64,000 nucleotides of DNA from Acidovorax sp. GBBC 1281 (GTDB lineage: Bacteria > Pseudomonadota > Gammaproteobacteria > Burkholderiales > Burkholderiaceae_C): NCBI RefSeq assembly GCF_028473645.1, contig NZ_CP097269.1, positions 2,560,001 through 2,624,000 on the forward strand, given 5' to 3'. Positions 1 through 9,046 of the stretch are shown here, piece after piece. Both the position numbers and the translations under genes were made by a program. The notes below the pieces were generated by a model, which ran no database searches, was not told the DNA's origin, and was given only the letters and a program-made list of their open reading frames with translations. Position 1 is the stretch's first letter, and every line of letters begins with the position of its first letter.

Positions 1-1254
1 GTGCAGCGCCAGGCGCCCGCTGTCCACCGCCTGCGCCAGCGCCACGATGGCGGCCTGCCGCTGGCGCACGATGCCCAACTGCCCCAGCGCATGGCCCGCC
101 GCGCCGGCCAGCACCGCCGGCGAAGGGAACAGCCGCGTCAGCGCCGGCCAGGGCGTGTCGATGGGCTCGCCGAAGCGCTCCATCAGCCGCTGCGCCAGCG
201 TGCGGGCCGCGGCCACGGTGATCTGCTGGCCCAGCACGGCGCGCACCGCCAGCTCGAACCCGTCGAATGCGCCGGGCACGCGCAGCCCGTCGCCCTCGGG
301 AAAGGCACTGTGCAGCACGGCGTTGATGGCCTGCGGGTCGGCGTCCAGGTCGAGCAGGGCGCGCACCCGCGCGATCACCAGCGGCAGCACCGGGTGCAGG
401 TTGTCGCTGGTCTGCAGCAGCACCTGGGGGCGGTCGGGATCGAACCGGGCGCTCAGCCAGCCGGCATGCACCTGCCCCCCCGCCACCAGCCGCACCGTGC
501 GGCGCAGGGCCTGCTCGCCCTCGGTGGACACCGACTCCACCGCATGGATCTGCCGCTTGGCGAAAAACGCCAGCAGGGCCGGCACGTCCAGCGGCGGCCG
601 GTAGGCCAGGCGCACCGTGCTGCTGGCGCCGCCCGCCGTGCCCGCGCCGGTCTTGCGCAACTGCGTGGGGTTGAGCCCGTAGTGCCCGGCAAACGCCGCA
701 TTGAAGCGCCGCACGCTGCCGAAGCCGCTGGCCAGCGCCACCTGCGTGACGGGCAGGTCGGTGTCGGTCAGCAACTGCTTGGCGGCCAGCAGGCGGCGCG
801 TCTGCAGGTATTGCAGGGGCGACACGCCCAGAGCCGTCTCGAAGATGCGGCGCAGGTGCCGGTCGCTCACGCCCAGCCGGGCGGCCAGGCGTTGCAGGGG
901 GGATGGGCCGGTGGCGGCGGCTTCCCAAGCGCCTTCGCCCTCCAGCAGGCGCAGCGCCTCGCGCACCAGGATGTCGGGCGCGTCCTGCACCGACCAGGCC
1001 AGCGCGCGCGGCGCCAGTTCGGGCCGGCAGCGCAGGCAGGGCCGAAAACCCGCGCTCTCGGCCTGCGCGGCCAGCGCGAAGAAGCGGCAATTCTCGCGCC
1101 GCGGCGTGCGCACCGCGCACACCGGCCGGCAGTAGATGCCGGTGGAGGTCACCCCGGTGAAGAACCGGCCGTCGAAGCGCGCATCCCGCGCCGCCATCGC
1201 CCGGTAGCGGGCATCGTCGGCATCGGTGGCCAGGGGAGGGCGGGGCGCTGTCAT
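1..1254 (-). CDS. alkA: Ada-type regulator / DNA-3-methyladenine glycosylase II (partial, C-terminus outside window)
   Basis: The reverse strand from the ATG at 1254 reads an Ada-like zinc domain first (CRPVC at about residues 43-47 and FRPCLRCRPE at about 71-80, the four-cysteine pattern of methyl-accepting Ada domains). An AraC-type helix-turn-helix pair follows at about 110-190 (VSDRHLRRIF, VTQVALASGFGSVRRFNAAF), then the AlkA N-terminal fold and the start of the HhH-GPD glycosylase domain (AVRAVLGQQITVAAAR). The family removes alkylated bases and the Ada/AraC part senses methylation damage. About 418 codons are present and the protein runs off position 1, so the catalytic Asp region is not visible. 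Multidomain Ada-AlkA proteins are near 490 residues. It is divergent from the phosphomannomutase gene. Confidence 0.9.
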   Translation of the reverse strand, partial: MTAPRPPLATDADDARYRAMAARDARFDGRFFTGVTSTGIYCRPVCAVRTPRRENCRFFALAAQAESAGFRPCLRCRPELAPRALAWSVQDAPDILVREALRLLEGEGAWEAAATGPSPLQRLAARLGVSDRHLRRIFETALGVSPLQYLQTRRLLAAKQLLTDTDLPVTQVALASGFGSVRRFNAAFAGHYGLNPTQLRKTGAGTAGGASSTVRLAYRPPLDVPALLAFFAKRQIHAVESVSTEGEQALRRTVRLVAGGQVHAGWLSARFDPDRPQVLLQTSDNLHPVLPLVIARVRALLDLDADPQAINAVLHSAFPEGDGLRVPGAFDGFELAVRAVLGQQITVAAARTLAQRLMERFGEPIDTPWPALTRLFPSPAVLAGAAGHALGQLGIVRQRQAAIVALAQAVDSGRLALH

Positions 1255-1492
1255 GAAGGGCCATCATAGGCCGGCGACGTGGCAGCGCTGGCCGTTTCCG
1301 GACATGTGCCTGACGCGCCGCGGACGCGCCCGGCGCGTCCGAAGATGCGGCGCCGGCCTACGCGCCGCGGCCCCGGCGGCGCTCGACCCCGCGCCTACAA
1401 TGCCGCGATCCCGTCCAACGAGAAGGGGCGCCGCAGCGCACCATGCGCCCGCCGCGCCCCGCGATTTCTCCCGAACCGCGAAGGAACCCCCT

Positions 1493-2881
1493 GTGCAGCC
1501 CACGCCCGCCATCTTCAAGGCCTACGACATCCGCGGCATCGTGCCGAGCACCCTGAACGACGAAGTGGCCCGGGGCCTGGGGCGCGCCTTCGGCACCGCC
1601 GCGCGGGCCGAGGGTCAGACGGTGGTGGCCGTGGGGCGCGACGGCCGCCTGTCCGGCCCCTCGCTGGCCTTCGCACTGATCGCCGGGCTGGTGGATGCCG
1701 GCATCGAGGTCATCGACATCGGCCCCGCCACCACCCCCATGCTCTACTTTGCCGCCCACACCCTGTGCCACAGCGGCATCCAGGTCACCGGCAGCCACAA
1801 CCCCAAGGACTACAACGGCTTCAAGATGGTGCTGGCCGGCCGCGCCATCTACGGCGACGAGATCCAGGCCCTGCGCCGCACCATGGAAGAAGAAAGCTGG
1901 ACGCTGGCCCAGGGCGGCAGCGTGCGCCAGGCCGACGTACTGCCCGCCTACGTGCAGCGCATCACCTCCGACGTCAAGCTCGCCCGCCCCATGAAGATCG
2001 TGGTGGACAGCGGCAACGGCATTGCCGGCGCCTCGGCCCCGGGCATCTTCCGCGCGCTGGGCTGCGAGGTGATCGAGCTGTTTTCCGAGGTGGACGGCGA
2101 CTTCCCCAACCACCATCCCGACCCCAGCAAGCCCGAGAACCTGCGCGACCTGATCGCCACGCTGCAGTCGAGCGACGCCGAACTGGGCCTGGCCTTCGAT
2201 GGCGACGGCGACCGGCTGGGCATCGTCACCAAGGACGGCCAGAACATCTTTCCCGACCGCCAGATGATGCTGTTCGCCCGCGACGTGCTCTCGCGCGTGC
2301 CCGGCGGCCACATCCTCTTCGACGTGAAGTGCACCCAGCGCCTGGCCCCCGCCATCACCGAGGCGGGCGGCCAACCCGTCATGTACAAGACCGGCCACTC
2401 GCTCATCAAGGCGCGCATGAAGGAACTCGACTCGCCCCTGGGCGGCGAGATGAGCGGGCACATCTTCTTCAAGGAGCGCTGGTTCGGCTTCGACGACGGC
2501 ACCTATGCCGGCTGCCGCCTGCTCGAAATTTTGAGCCGCGAAAGCGACCCCGGCGCTGTGCTCAACGGCCTGCCCACCAGCCATTCCACGCCCGAGCTGA
2601 ACGTGTCGTGCGCCGAAGGCGAGCCGCACCGCCTGACCGCCGAACTGCAGGCCCTGGCCGCCGAAACCTTCGCCGCCCCGGCCGAGATCAACACCATCGA
2701 CGGCCTGCGCGTGGATTGGCCGGACGGCTTCGGCCTGATCCGCGCGAGCAACACCACGCCCGTGCTGGTGCTTCGCTTCGAAGGCCATACGCCCGAGGCG
2801 CTGGCGCGCATCGAAGCGGCCATGCTCGCGCTGCTGCACCGGGTCAAGCCCGACGCGCACGTGGGTGCCGCGGCCCACTGA
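1493..2881 (+). CDS. Phosphomannomutase/phosphoglucomutase
   Basis: A 462-residue alpha-D-phosphohexomutase interconverting hexose 1- and 6-phosphates for nucleotide-sugar, LPS and exopolysaccharide precursors in the cytoplasm. The start IFKAYDIRGIVP, the phosphoserine loop TGSHNPKDYNG (about residues 97-107), the metal loop DGDGDR (about 238-243), the sugar loop GGEMSGH (about 318-324) and the phosphate loop RASNTTP are all present. The frame stays open upstream. The GTG at 1493 is chosen because AAGGAA at 1481-1486 lies 6 bases before it and the protein then has the usual family length. Alternative names are ManB, AlgC or Pgm; sequence alone does not settle substrate preference. The nitrilase-family gene follows 74 bp downstream. 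Confidence 0.93.
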   Translation: MQPTPAIFKAYDIRGIVPSTLNDEVARGLGRAFGTAARAEGQTVVAVGRDGRLSGPSLAFALIAGLVDAGIEVIDIGPATTPMLYFAAHTLCHSGIQVTGSHNPKDYNGFKMVLAGRAIYGDEIQALRRTMEEESWTLAQGGSVRQADVLPAYVQRITSDVKLARPMKIVVDSGNGIAGASAPGIFRALGCEVIELFSEVDGDFPNHHPDPSKPENLRDLIATLQSSDAELGLAFDGDGDRLGIVTKDGQNIFPDRQMMLFARDVLSRVPGGHILFDVKCTQRLAPAITEAGGQPVMYKTGHSLIKARMKELDSPLGGEMSGHIFFKERWFGFDDGTYAGCRLLEILSRESDPGAVLNGLPTSHSTPELNVSCAEGEPHRLTAELQALAAETFAAPAEINTIDGLRVDWPDGFGLIRASNTTPVLVLRFEGHTPEALARIEAAMLALLHRVKPDAHVGAAAH

Positions 2882-2955
2882 GCGTTCGCCATCCGCCATC
2901 CGCCGCCTGCCATCCAACGCCCGCTCCACGGACCATCCGCCCCTTGAATCCCCCT

Positions 2956-3762
2956 GTGTTCCCACCGCTGTACACCGTGGCAGCGGCGCAGTCGATCTCC
3001 CTGCCCGGCGATGTGCCGGCCAACGTGCAGGCGCACCTGGCCATGGTGCAGGCCGCCGCCCAGGAAGGCGTGCAGCTGCTCGTCTTTCCCGAGTTGTCGC
3101 TCACGGGCTATGAGCCCGACCTGGCGGCCCGCCACGTGCTTGGCGCGGACGATGCCGTGCTGGCGCCGCTGCGCGACGCCGCCCGCGCCCATGGCATGGC
3201 CGTGGTGGTCGGCGCGCCCGTGGCCCCCGCCGTGCCGGGCGGCCTGCCGGCCATCGGCGCCTGGGTGTTCGGGCCCGATGGCCGCGCCGCCCTGTACCGC
3301 AAGCGCCATCTGCACCCCGGCGAAAACACCTTCGCCAGCCCAGGCACCGAGGATTTCCACGTGCGCCCCCTGGTCGGCCAACCCACCGCGCTGGCCGTGT
3401 GCGCCGACACCACGCACCCCGAACACGCCCGCGCCGCACGCGCAGGCGGCGCGGCCCTGTACGCCTGCGGCTCGGTGATCTCCGAAGGCGCCTATTCGCG
3501 GGAGACCGCGCAGCTGCAGGGCTACGCCGCCGAGTGGGGCATGGCCGTGCTGCTGGCCAACCACGGCGGGCCTACCGGCGGCTACGCCTGCGCGGGGCGC
3601 AGCGCCTTTTGGGCGCCGGGCGGCGCCTGCGTGGCGGCCGCCCCAGGCACCGGCACCTGCCTGGTCATCGTAGTGCGCGATGGCAACGGCGACGGGTGGC
3701 AGGGCCGCGTGCTCCCCACAGAACCCGGCCGGCCCGGCACCGCGGGCGTGGCAGGGCAGTGA
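2956..3762 (+). CDS. Carbon-nitrogen hydrolase (nitrilase superfamily amidase)
   Basis: About 268 residues with the Glu-Lys-Cys triad of the nitrilase fold: Glu in LLVFPELSLTGYEP, Lys in ALYRKRHLHPGE and Cys in ALAVCADTTHPEHA. Such enzymes hydrolyse small amides or carbamoyl compounds in the cytoplasm; the substrate is not deducible here. There is no ATG at the start. GTG 2956 is used, and TTG 2944 in the same frame would add four residues. The 3' end overlaps the next gene (TGA at 3760-3762 overlaps GTG at 3759-3761), which suggests translational coupling with the Kdo transferase. Confidence 0.85.
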   Translation: MFPPLYTVAAAQSISLPGDVPANVQAHLAMVQAAAQEGVQLLVFPELSLTGYEPDLAARHVLGADDAVLAPLRDAARAHGMAVVVGAPVAPAVPGGLPAIGAWVFGPDGRAALYRKRHLHPGENTFASPGTEDFHVRPLVGQPTALAVCADTTHPEHARAARAGGAALYACGSVISEGAYSRETAQLQGYAAEWGMAVLLANHGGPTGGYACAGRSAFWAPGGACVAAAPGTGTCLVIVVRDGNGDGWQGRVLPTEPGRPGTAGVAGQ

Positions 3763-5180
3763 CCCCCGCCCGCGCCCTGTACTCGGCCATCACCTGGCTG
3801 GCCCAGCCGCTGCTGCGCGCGAAGCTGCGCCGCCGCGCCGCCACCGAGCCCGGCTACGGCGTGGCCGTCGAAGAACGCTTCGGCCACTACCCGCAGGCGA
3901 TGGACAGCTTGGCCCCCATCAGCACCACCGGCCTGGGCCACCCCTTCGTCTGGGTGCATGCCGTCTCGCTGGGCGAGACCCGGGCCGCCGCCATCCTGCT
4001 GGCCGAGCTGCGCCAGTTGCTGCCCGGCATGCGCCTGCTGCTCACCCATGGCACCGCCACCGGCCGCGCCGAAGGCGAGAAACTGCTGCAACCCGGCGAC
4101 GTGCAGGTCTGGCAGCCGTGGGACACGCCCGGCGCGGTGCGGCGCTTTCTGCAGCAGTTCCGCCCCGAGATCGGCATCCTCATGGAAACCGAGATCTGGC
4201 CCAACCTGCTGGCCGGCTGCCGCCAGCGCGGCATTCCCGTGGTGCTGGCCAACGCCCGCCTCAACGCCCAGTCGCTCGCCGGCGCGCGCCGGCTGTCGTG
4301 GCTGTCCCGCCCCGCCTACGCGGGCCTGGCCGCCGCCTGGGCCCAGACCGAGGCCGACGCCGAGCGCCTGCGCGCGGCCGGCGCCCCCGTGCAGGGCGTG
4401 TTCGGCAACCTCAAGTTCGACGTGGTGCCCGACGCCGCCCAACTGGCGCAAGGCCGCGAATGGCGCGACGCCACCAGCCGCCGCGTGGTCCTGCTGGCCA
4501 GCAGCCGCGAGGGCGAAGAAGCGATGTGGCTGGAGGCCTTGCAGCCAAAAAGGCCTCCAGCGCAAATAACCCTAAGGCATGCTGCTATCAATTCAGGAGT
4601 ATCCGGTGCAGCGACACCGGAAGCAGCCCTGCCCGTGCAGTGGCTGGTGGTGCCACGCCACCCCCAGCGCTTCGCCCAGGTGCGGGAGCTGATCGAGGCC
4701 GCAGGCCTGACGGTTTCGCCCCGCAGCACCTGGGGCGCCGCGCCCGGCACCGCCGACGTGTGGTTGGGCGACTCGCTGGGCGAGATGGCGCTGTATTACG
4801 GCCTCTCGCACGCAGCCCTGCTGGGCGGCAGCTACGCGCCACTTGGCGGGCAGAACCTGATCGAGGCGGCCGCCTGCGGCTGCCCGGTGGTGACGGGGCC
4901 GCACACGTTCAACTTTGCCGAGGCGGCACGGCTGGCTTGCGAAGTGGGGGCGGCGCTGCGGGTGCAGGACATGGCCGAGGGGGTCGCCGTGGCGCAGGCG
5001 CTGGTGGGAGATGGGCCGAGGCTGGATGACGCGCAGGGCAGGGCGGTGGCGTTTACCAGCGCGCACCGGGGGGCGGCGTTGGCGACGGCGCTGGCTGTGG
5101 CGCAGATGTTACGGGTGCAGGTGGGGGGCTCGGGGGACTTCAGGCTATCAAGTCTGCCGGGCGCGGTAGATTCTCAATGA
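3759..5180 (+). CDS. waaA: 3-deoxy-D-manno-octulosonic acid (Kdo) transferase, with an in-frame repeat insert
   Basis: A 473-residue GT30 glycosyltransferase that adds Kdo to lipid IV-A at the inner face of the cytoplasmic membrane. The N-terminus carries a hydrophobic anchor-like segment (LYSAITWLAQPLL). The conserved HAVSLGETRA with the catalytic Glu, METEIWPNLL, NARLNAQS, FGNLKFD and the C-terminal GGQNLIEAAACGCPVVTGPHTFNF are all seen. Start is GTG 3759, overlapping the previous stop. Oddity: residues about 263-290, between MWLEAL and VQWLVVPRHPQRF, are encoded by a copy of the dispersed palindromic repeat (4546-4605). These residues are not part of the normal fold, but the insert keeps the frame. 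The enzyme is probably still functional because the insert falls in the linker region before the C-terminal domain; that is inference. Confidence 0.9.
   Translation: MTPARALYSAITWLAQPLLRAKLRRRAATEPGYGVAVEERFGHYPQAMDSLAPISTTGLGHPFVWVHAVSLGETRAAAILLAELRQLLPGMRLLLTHGTATGRAEGEKLLQPGDVQVWQPWDTPGAVRRFLQQFRPEIGILMETEIWPNLLAGCRQRGIPVVLANARLNAQSLAGARRLSWLSRPAYAGLAAAWAQTEADAERLRAAGAPVQGVFGNLKFDVVPDAAQLAQGREWRDATSRRVVLLASSREGEEAMWLEALQPKRPPAQITLRHAAINSGVSGAATPEAALPVQWLVVPRHPQRFAQVRELIEAAGLTVSPRSTWGAAPGTADVWLGDSLGEMALYYGLSHAALLGGSYAPLGGQNLIEAAACGCPVVTGPHTFNFAEAARLACEVGAALRVQDMAEGVAVAQALVGDGPRLDDAQGRAVAFTSAHRGAALATALAVAQMLRVQVGGSGDFRLSSLPGAVDSQ
4546..4605 (+). repeat. Dispersed palindromic repeat copy R1, inside waaA
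   Basis: Sequence begins AAAAAGGCCTCCAGCGC and ends with a TGCTATCAATTCAGGAGTA core. It shares the GGCCTYCWGCGC arm and GCTAT...GTA core with R6 at 44650-44704. It lies wholly within the coding frame. Confidence 0.75.
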
Positions 5181-5412
5181 AAAACCAAAGCAGGCAGTTG
5201 GTTATTAGCGGCCCTACAGGGGTTTCCAGCGATCAATTTGGAAACTGCGAAAGTGGGCTACCGGCCAGGAGCAGCCCGTCGTAATGGCTTCCTGGCCGAC
5301 GGCTTCAGGCTGGAAGGAGTCGTTCTGAGCGCGTATCGCCACTGGGTTCTGTCGATCACTTGCAAACCGAGGCGTAGTGGAACTCCTAAGCACTAGACCA
5401 GAGTGAATCCGA
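5181..5412. other. Intergenic gap between waaA and tetR
   Basis: No gene, RNA or terminator is recognised. Base composition starts to fall here and stays lower than the flanks through the TetR/NmrA pair, so this is a plausible left boundary of acquired DNA. Confidence 0.4.
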
Positions 5413-6036
5413 CTACGTCGAAGTCCGTGACCCGGTTATCAGCACCATCAGCAAATGATCGACGATCTTGATCAGTCGCTCTGACGGTACCGGTGTACCG
5501 GTTGGTCCACCGTAATGCGCCAAGAGCGCGATGACCGTATCAGCCAGTACATCGAGCTCGACCTCGGACAGGAGTGCGTAGCCTGCATCCGACGCCCGTG
5601 CAGACATCTTGGCCAACTCTGCCCGGATAAAGGTGCTGTAACGCTCGACCAGTGTTCGATAGAGCTCCGGGTTCGACCGCGCCATCTCCATGGTGGCGGT
5701 GACAATTTCAGGACGGTCATCGCAGCTGCCTGCTTGATGCACCAAAGCAAGAAGGTCGTCTCGGAGCGAAGTGCCGGGATACCTAGGCGCATTCAATGAG
5801 TCCAGCGTTGCAACTGCGTCGGCCACTAGATCAGGCTTTGCCGTCCAACGCCTATATAGCGTTGCCTTCGATACCCCCGCAAGAGCCGCCACGTCCGTCA
5901 TCGTCAGGCCGTGGTATCCCTTGGCGGCGAGTAGCTCCAATGTGGCGTTAATGATGAGCTCGTCACGGCTGGAGTCTTGATTCCGACCGCGCTCTGCCGG
6001 AGGAAGCCGATGCGGGTGGTGTGGTTGGTCGTTCAT
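5413..6036 (-). CDS. TetR/AcrR family transcriptional regulator
   Basis: A 207-residue protein with a typical TetR N-terminal DNA-binding domain: LLAAKGYHGLTMTDVAALAGVSK, then TLYRRWTAKPDLVADAV (about residues 34-75). The C-terminal helical ligand domain is variable, so the effector is unknown. It is divergent from the NmrA-like gene, with 131 bp between them holding an inverted repeat (6078-6095). The natural inference is a local repressor of the neighbouring oxidoreductase and of itself. Confidence 0.87.
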   Translation of the reverse strand: MNDQPHHPHRLPPAERGRNQDSSRDELIINATLELLAAKGYHGLTMTDVAALAGVSKATLYRRWTAKPDLVADAVATLDSLNAPRYPGTSLRDDLLALVHQAGSCDDRPEIVTATMEMARSNPELYRTLVERYSTFIRAELAKMSARASDAGYALLSEVELDVLADTVIALLAHYGGPTGTPVPSERLIKIVDHLLMVLITGSRTST

Positions 6037-6077
6037 TTCGGCCCTGCAATTTTTAGGGATTCTAAACTATGCAGTTC

Positions 6078-6095
6078 CGAAACTATTGCGTTTCG
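6078..6095. promoter_or_regulatory. Candidate TetR operator (CGAAAC-N6-GTTTCG)
   Basis: A perfect 6-bp inverted repeat with a 6-bp spacer, centred in the divergent promoter region between the TetR regulator and the NmrA-family gene. Position and symmetry fit a TetR-type operator; binding is inferred. Confidence 0.5.
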
Positions 6096-6167
6096 TATAT
6101 CGTTGGTTTGTTGTCCAGCGCGTCGTTGCGTTGTTAGCACTCAAACCATCCAGACGAAAGGCTTTCC

Positions 6168-7094
6168 ATGTCGAACTCCACTATCCGCCCCATTTTGGTC
6201 ACCGGTGCCACCGGCAAGCAAGGGTGCGCTGTCGTGCGTGCCTTGTTGCAGGCAGGCCGGCCCGTGCGCGCGATGACGCGCGATACATCCACGGCCGCAG
6301 CCCAGGCCCTTGGCGCACAAGGGGTGGTGGTTGTAAAGGGCGACTTCAACGATACGGCCAGCCTGGACGCAGCGCTGGCGGGGGTAGATGGCGTTTTCTC
6401 AATGCAGATGGGCTCACATCCAGGCGATCCGGATACGGAAGTTGTCACCGGCAAGGCCTTAATCGAGGCCGCTAAACGCGCAGGGGTAGATACAGTGGTC
6501 CACACCTCTGTCGCCCGAGCGGGTGATCAGAAGAACTTCGTAGGCTGGGAAGAAGGCCGCTGGGAGCCGCTGTACTGGAACAACAAGGCGGCTGTAATTG
6601 AGATGGTCAAGACACAGGGCTTCCGCCACTGGGTGATCCTGAAGCCGGCCATGATCATGGAGGACATCGTCCCGCCGCAGGCCGATATGCAGTTCGCCTC
6701 GCTTCGCCAGCGCGGAAGGTTCGAGACTGCAATCGAAGCCGACACTGCCGTTGACTGGATTGCGGCAGATGACATCGGCGCGTTTGCTGCCGCCGCCTTC
6801 GCCGACCCTGCGCGTTTTCACGGCCATGAGATCGACCTGGCAGTGGAGCGTGCCACGCTGCCCGAGGTGGCCGCCAAGATGAGCAATGCCACAGGGAAGC
6901 CGGTCTCGGCGATCACGTTATCGGAAGCCGAACTGCTTGACCGCCAGTACGGTGCTCTGGCGACTCAGTCCGAGTCCTGGGTCAACGTTGAGGGCTACAA
7001 AGTGGACCTTGATGCTGTGCGCAGTTGGAACGTGCCGCTAACCACACTGGACCAATTTATCGAGAGAAACCGAGACAAGTTCGTGATCGGCTGA
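6168..7094 (+). CDS. NmrA family NAD(P)-binding protein / quinone oxidoreductase-like
   Basis: A 308-residue atypical short-chain dehydrogenase with a Rossmann glycine motif at the N-terminus (ILVTGATGKQGCAVVRALL; GxxGxxG at about residues 10-16). The C-terminal TLDQFIERNRDKFVIG is typical of the NmrA/HSCARG group. These proteins bind NADP(H) and act either as redox sensors or as quinone/isoflavone reductase-like enzymes. No catalytic YxxxK is obvious, as in other NmrA proteins. The TetR regulator upstream is its likely controller. The ATG at 6168 follows a GAAAGG-like ribosome site. Confidence 0.85.
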   Translation: MSNSTIRPILVTGATGKQGCAVVRALLQAGRPVRAMTRDTSTAAAQALGAQGVVVVKGDFNDTASLDAALAGVDGVFSMQMGSHPGDPDTEVVTGKALIEAAKRAGVDTVVHTSVARAGDQKNFVGWEEGRWEPLYWNNKAAVIEMVKTQGFRHWVILKPAMIMEDIVPPQADMQFASLRQRGRFETAIEADTAVDWIAADDIGAFAAAAFADPARFHGHEIDLAVERATLPEVAAKMSNATGKPVSAITLSEAELLDRQYGALATQSESWVNVEGYKVDLDAVRSWNVPLTTLDQFIERNRDKFVIG

Positions 7095-7292
7095 GAATTA
7101 GTGCACCAGCTAACTTTCAGCCTTATTGGAATGGCCGATCCCTGCCGCTGGGATCGAGCACGGCGACCGGCGGCAATCACTCGAAAGCCGCCTCCTTTGC
7201 GCGAGAACTGAGCGGCAGCAACGGGCCCAAAGCGGAAGTTCAAGCGGTTCCAAACCTGACAGCCAACGAATTCCCTAAGGGGGTTCGCGCTT

Positions 7293-7500
7293 TCAGACGT
7301 AGGTCGCCCGAACCCCAGGTTCTGCACTTCGAGCGCAATCCAAAAATCCGGCATAGAAGAACGGAATGCTGTCGCTTGTATCACCAGACAGACGGCCACG
7401 GACCTTGTCGAACGTCATCATCGAGACATGGAACTGAGGCTCACCAACGATCAGCACCGGTTGTTTACCCTTTTCGTACCAACCCCACTTGCCACCACAC
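7293..7500 (-). pseudogene. Fragment of an unrecognised gene cut by the IS-A insertion
   Basis: The reverse strand between a TAG near 7501 and the TGA at 7293-7295 encodes about 68 residues that look like real protein: GWYEKGKQPVLIVGEPQF, then MMTFDKVRGRLSGD, IPFFYAGFLD and a final TYV. There is no proper start, and the IS end lies about 20 bp upstream (7522), so this looks like the 3' end of a truncated gene. I do not recognise the family with confidence. The remaining stretch 7095-7292 shows nothing identifiable. Confidence 0.45.
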
Positions 7501-7521
7501 TAGAGAAAGGCCCCTTGGAGG

Positions 7522-8574
7522 GGCTTTGTTGCACAAACCGAATCGAGCGCGTTATGACCCCAGCCCCAGGCGCACTCATGCCACAGCCGCCACCGCGACG
7601 GTTTCAGGCCGTCCAAGCTGGCTGAACCGGTTCAGCAGCGCAACTCGGACATGCAGCTCAACCACCTGACGCTCAAACGTTCGTGCCATGACCCGCTCGC
7701 CCAAGCGCTTGAAGCAGTGCATCTTGGTCTCCACCAGGCTGCGCCGGTGGTAGCCGCTCCAGCTCTTCCAGATACGCCAGCCCAGGCGCCTGCAGGCCCG
7801 TACGGCTTCGTTACGGCTGGCTGACCCGGGACTGGCCCGTTTCCAGAAACTGGCGTTCTTGCGTGGCGGGATCACGGCCTGTGCACCTCGTCTGGCAATG
7901 GTGTCCAGACAGGCCCGCGTGTCATAAGCTCCGTCAGCACTGACACTGACACTGGCGATGGGCTCATCGACCTCAATTTGCGCCAGCAACTGCGGCAGCA
8001 TGGGCGCATCTCCAATGGCGTTGCTGGTGACCTCGATGGCCCGGATCTCCAGTGTCTGAGCATCGATGCCCAAATGAACCTTACGCCATTCGCGCCGGTA
8101 TTCGGCCCCGTGCCTTTTGCGCTTGCATTCACCTTCTCCCAGGAACTTAATGCCTGTGCTGTCCACCAGCAGGTGCAGCGGTGAGCTCCTCGGCTGGTAG
8201 TTCAGTTGGACTTGCAGATCCTTTTGGCGCCGACAGACCGTGCTGAAGTCAGGGACCGGCCAGTTCACCCCAGCCAGCTTGAGCAGGCTTTGGACCATGC
8301 CAAGCGCTTGGCGAAGGGGCTGACCAAACAGGCACTTGATGCTCAGACAGAACTGGATCGCGGCATCCGAGAACGTTTGGTTGCGACCGCGTTTGCCTTT
8401 GGGCTCAGCCAGCCACTGCATCCCCCTATCCAGCCACATCGTCAGCGATCCACGGGCCTTCAATGCCGCGTTGTACTGTGCCCAGTTTGTCGTGCGGTAG
8501 CGGGTCCGCATCTTCTTGCCTTCACTCATCTGGTCAGACTACCAGCGAGCTGCATCGCTTTGTGCAACAAAGCC
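7522..8574 (-). mobile_element. IS-A: complete IS5-family insertion sequence (1053 bp)
   Basis: Ends are GGCTTTGTTGCACAAA at 7522 and its exact complement ending at 8574. It contains one transposase gene. The flanking 9-mers differ (CCTTGGAGG and GTTTACTTG), so no target duplication is left, which points to later rearrangement at this copy. Confidence 0.9.
7576..8529 (-). CDS. IS5-family DDE transposase (IS-A)
   Basis: A 317-residue transposase with the IS903/IS5-type N-terminus (YRTTNWAQYNAALKARGSLT) and DDE residues in LLVDSTGIKF, SADGAYDTRAC and SLVETKMHCFKRLGERV. The frame is intact, so this copy could be active. Its protein is closely similar to that of IS-B. Confidence 0.92.
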   Translation of the reverse strand: MSEGKKMRTRYRTTNWAQYNAALKARGSLTMWLDRGMQWLAEPKGKRGRNQTFSDAAIQFCLSIKCLFGQPLRQALGMVQSLLKLAGVNWPVPDFSTVCRRQKDLQVQLNYQPRSSPLHLLVDSTGIKFLGEGECKRKRHGAEYRREWRKVHLGIDAQTLEIRAIEVTSNAIGDAPMLPQLLAQIEVDEPIASVSVSADGAYDTRACLDTIARRGAQAVIPPRKNASFWKRASPGSASRNEAVRACRRLGWRIWKSWSGYHRRSLVETKMHCFKRLGERVMARTFERQVVELHVRVALLNRFSQLGRPETVAVAAVA

Positions 8575-8652
8575 GTTTACTTGGACAGCTACAGCAGACT
8601 CCATCCTCGAAAAACTCGCCAGACTATGCGGGCGAATTAACGGGACAGGACA

Positions 8653-8801
8653 CTAGCCACATCGTCAACGAGCCTCGCGCTTTCAGCGCCGCGTTGTACG
8701 CCTTCCAGTTCGTCGTGCGGTACTTGCTCCGCTGCCTGTTCTTCGTCTCTGTCACGCAGTCAGTCTACGGGCATCAGCATCGCGATTTGTGCAACAAAGC
8801 C
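8653..8801 (-). mobile_element. IS-B remnant (149 bp, transposase 5' end plus terminal repeat)
   Basis: Matches positions 13641-13789, the 5' end of the intact IS-B copy: the first roughly 30 transposase codons and the terminal TTTGTGCAACAAAGCC. The rest of that element is missing. Confidence 0.85.
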
Positions 8802-9046
8802 TCGATGCTCAGACACTGGAGATCCGGGCCATCGAGGTCACCAGCAACGCCATTGGAGATGCGCCCATGCTGCCGCAGTTGCTGGCGCAAATGACCAAGA
8901 TGCACTGCTTCAAGCGCTTGGGCGAGCGGGTCATGGCACGAACGTTTGAGCGTCAGGTGGTTGAGCTGCATGTCCGAGTTGCGCTGCTGAACCGGTTCAG
9001 CCAGCTTGGACGGCCTGAAACCGTCGCGGTGGCGGCTGTGGCATGA
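8802..9046 (+). pseudogene. Remnant IS-A transposase with internal deletion
   Basis: Encodes the central DAQTLEIRAIEVTSNAIGD segment fused to the C-terminal TKMHCFKRLGERVMARTF. The N-terminal third and the second catalytic Asp region are absent, so it is inactive. Confidence 0.85.

Noticed and set aside
1358..2965. Long reverse-strand frame opposite the phosphomannomutase gene
   Set aside because: Composition (His/Gly/Val/Ala-rich, no domains) is typical of an antisense shadow of a high-GC gene.
7509..7530. Terminator-like AAAGGCCCCTTGGAGGGGCTTT
   Set aside because: The symmetry is partly formed by the IS-A end at 7522 and the stem is imperfect, so it is probably fortuitous.
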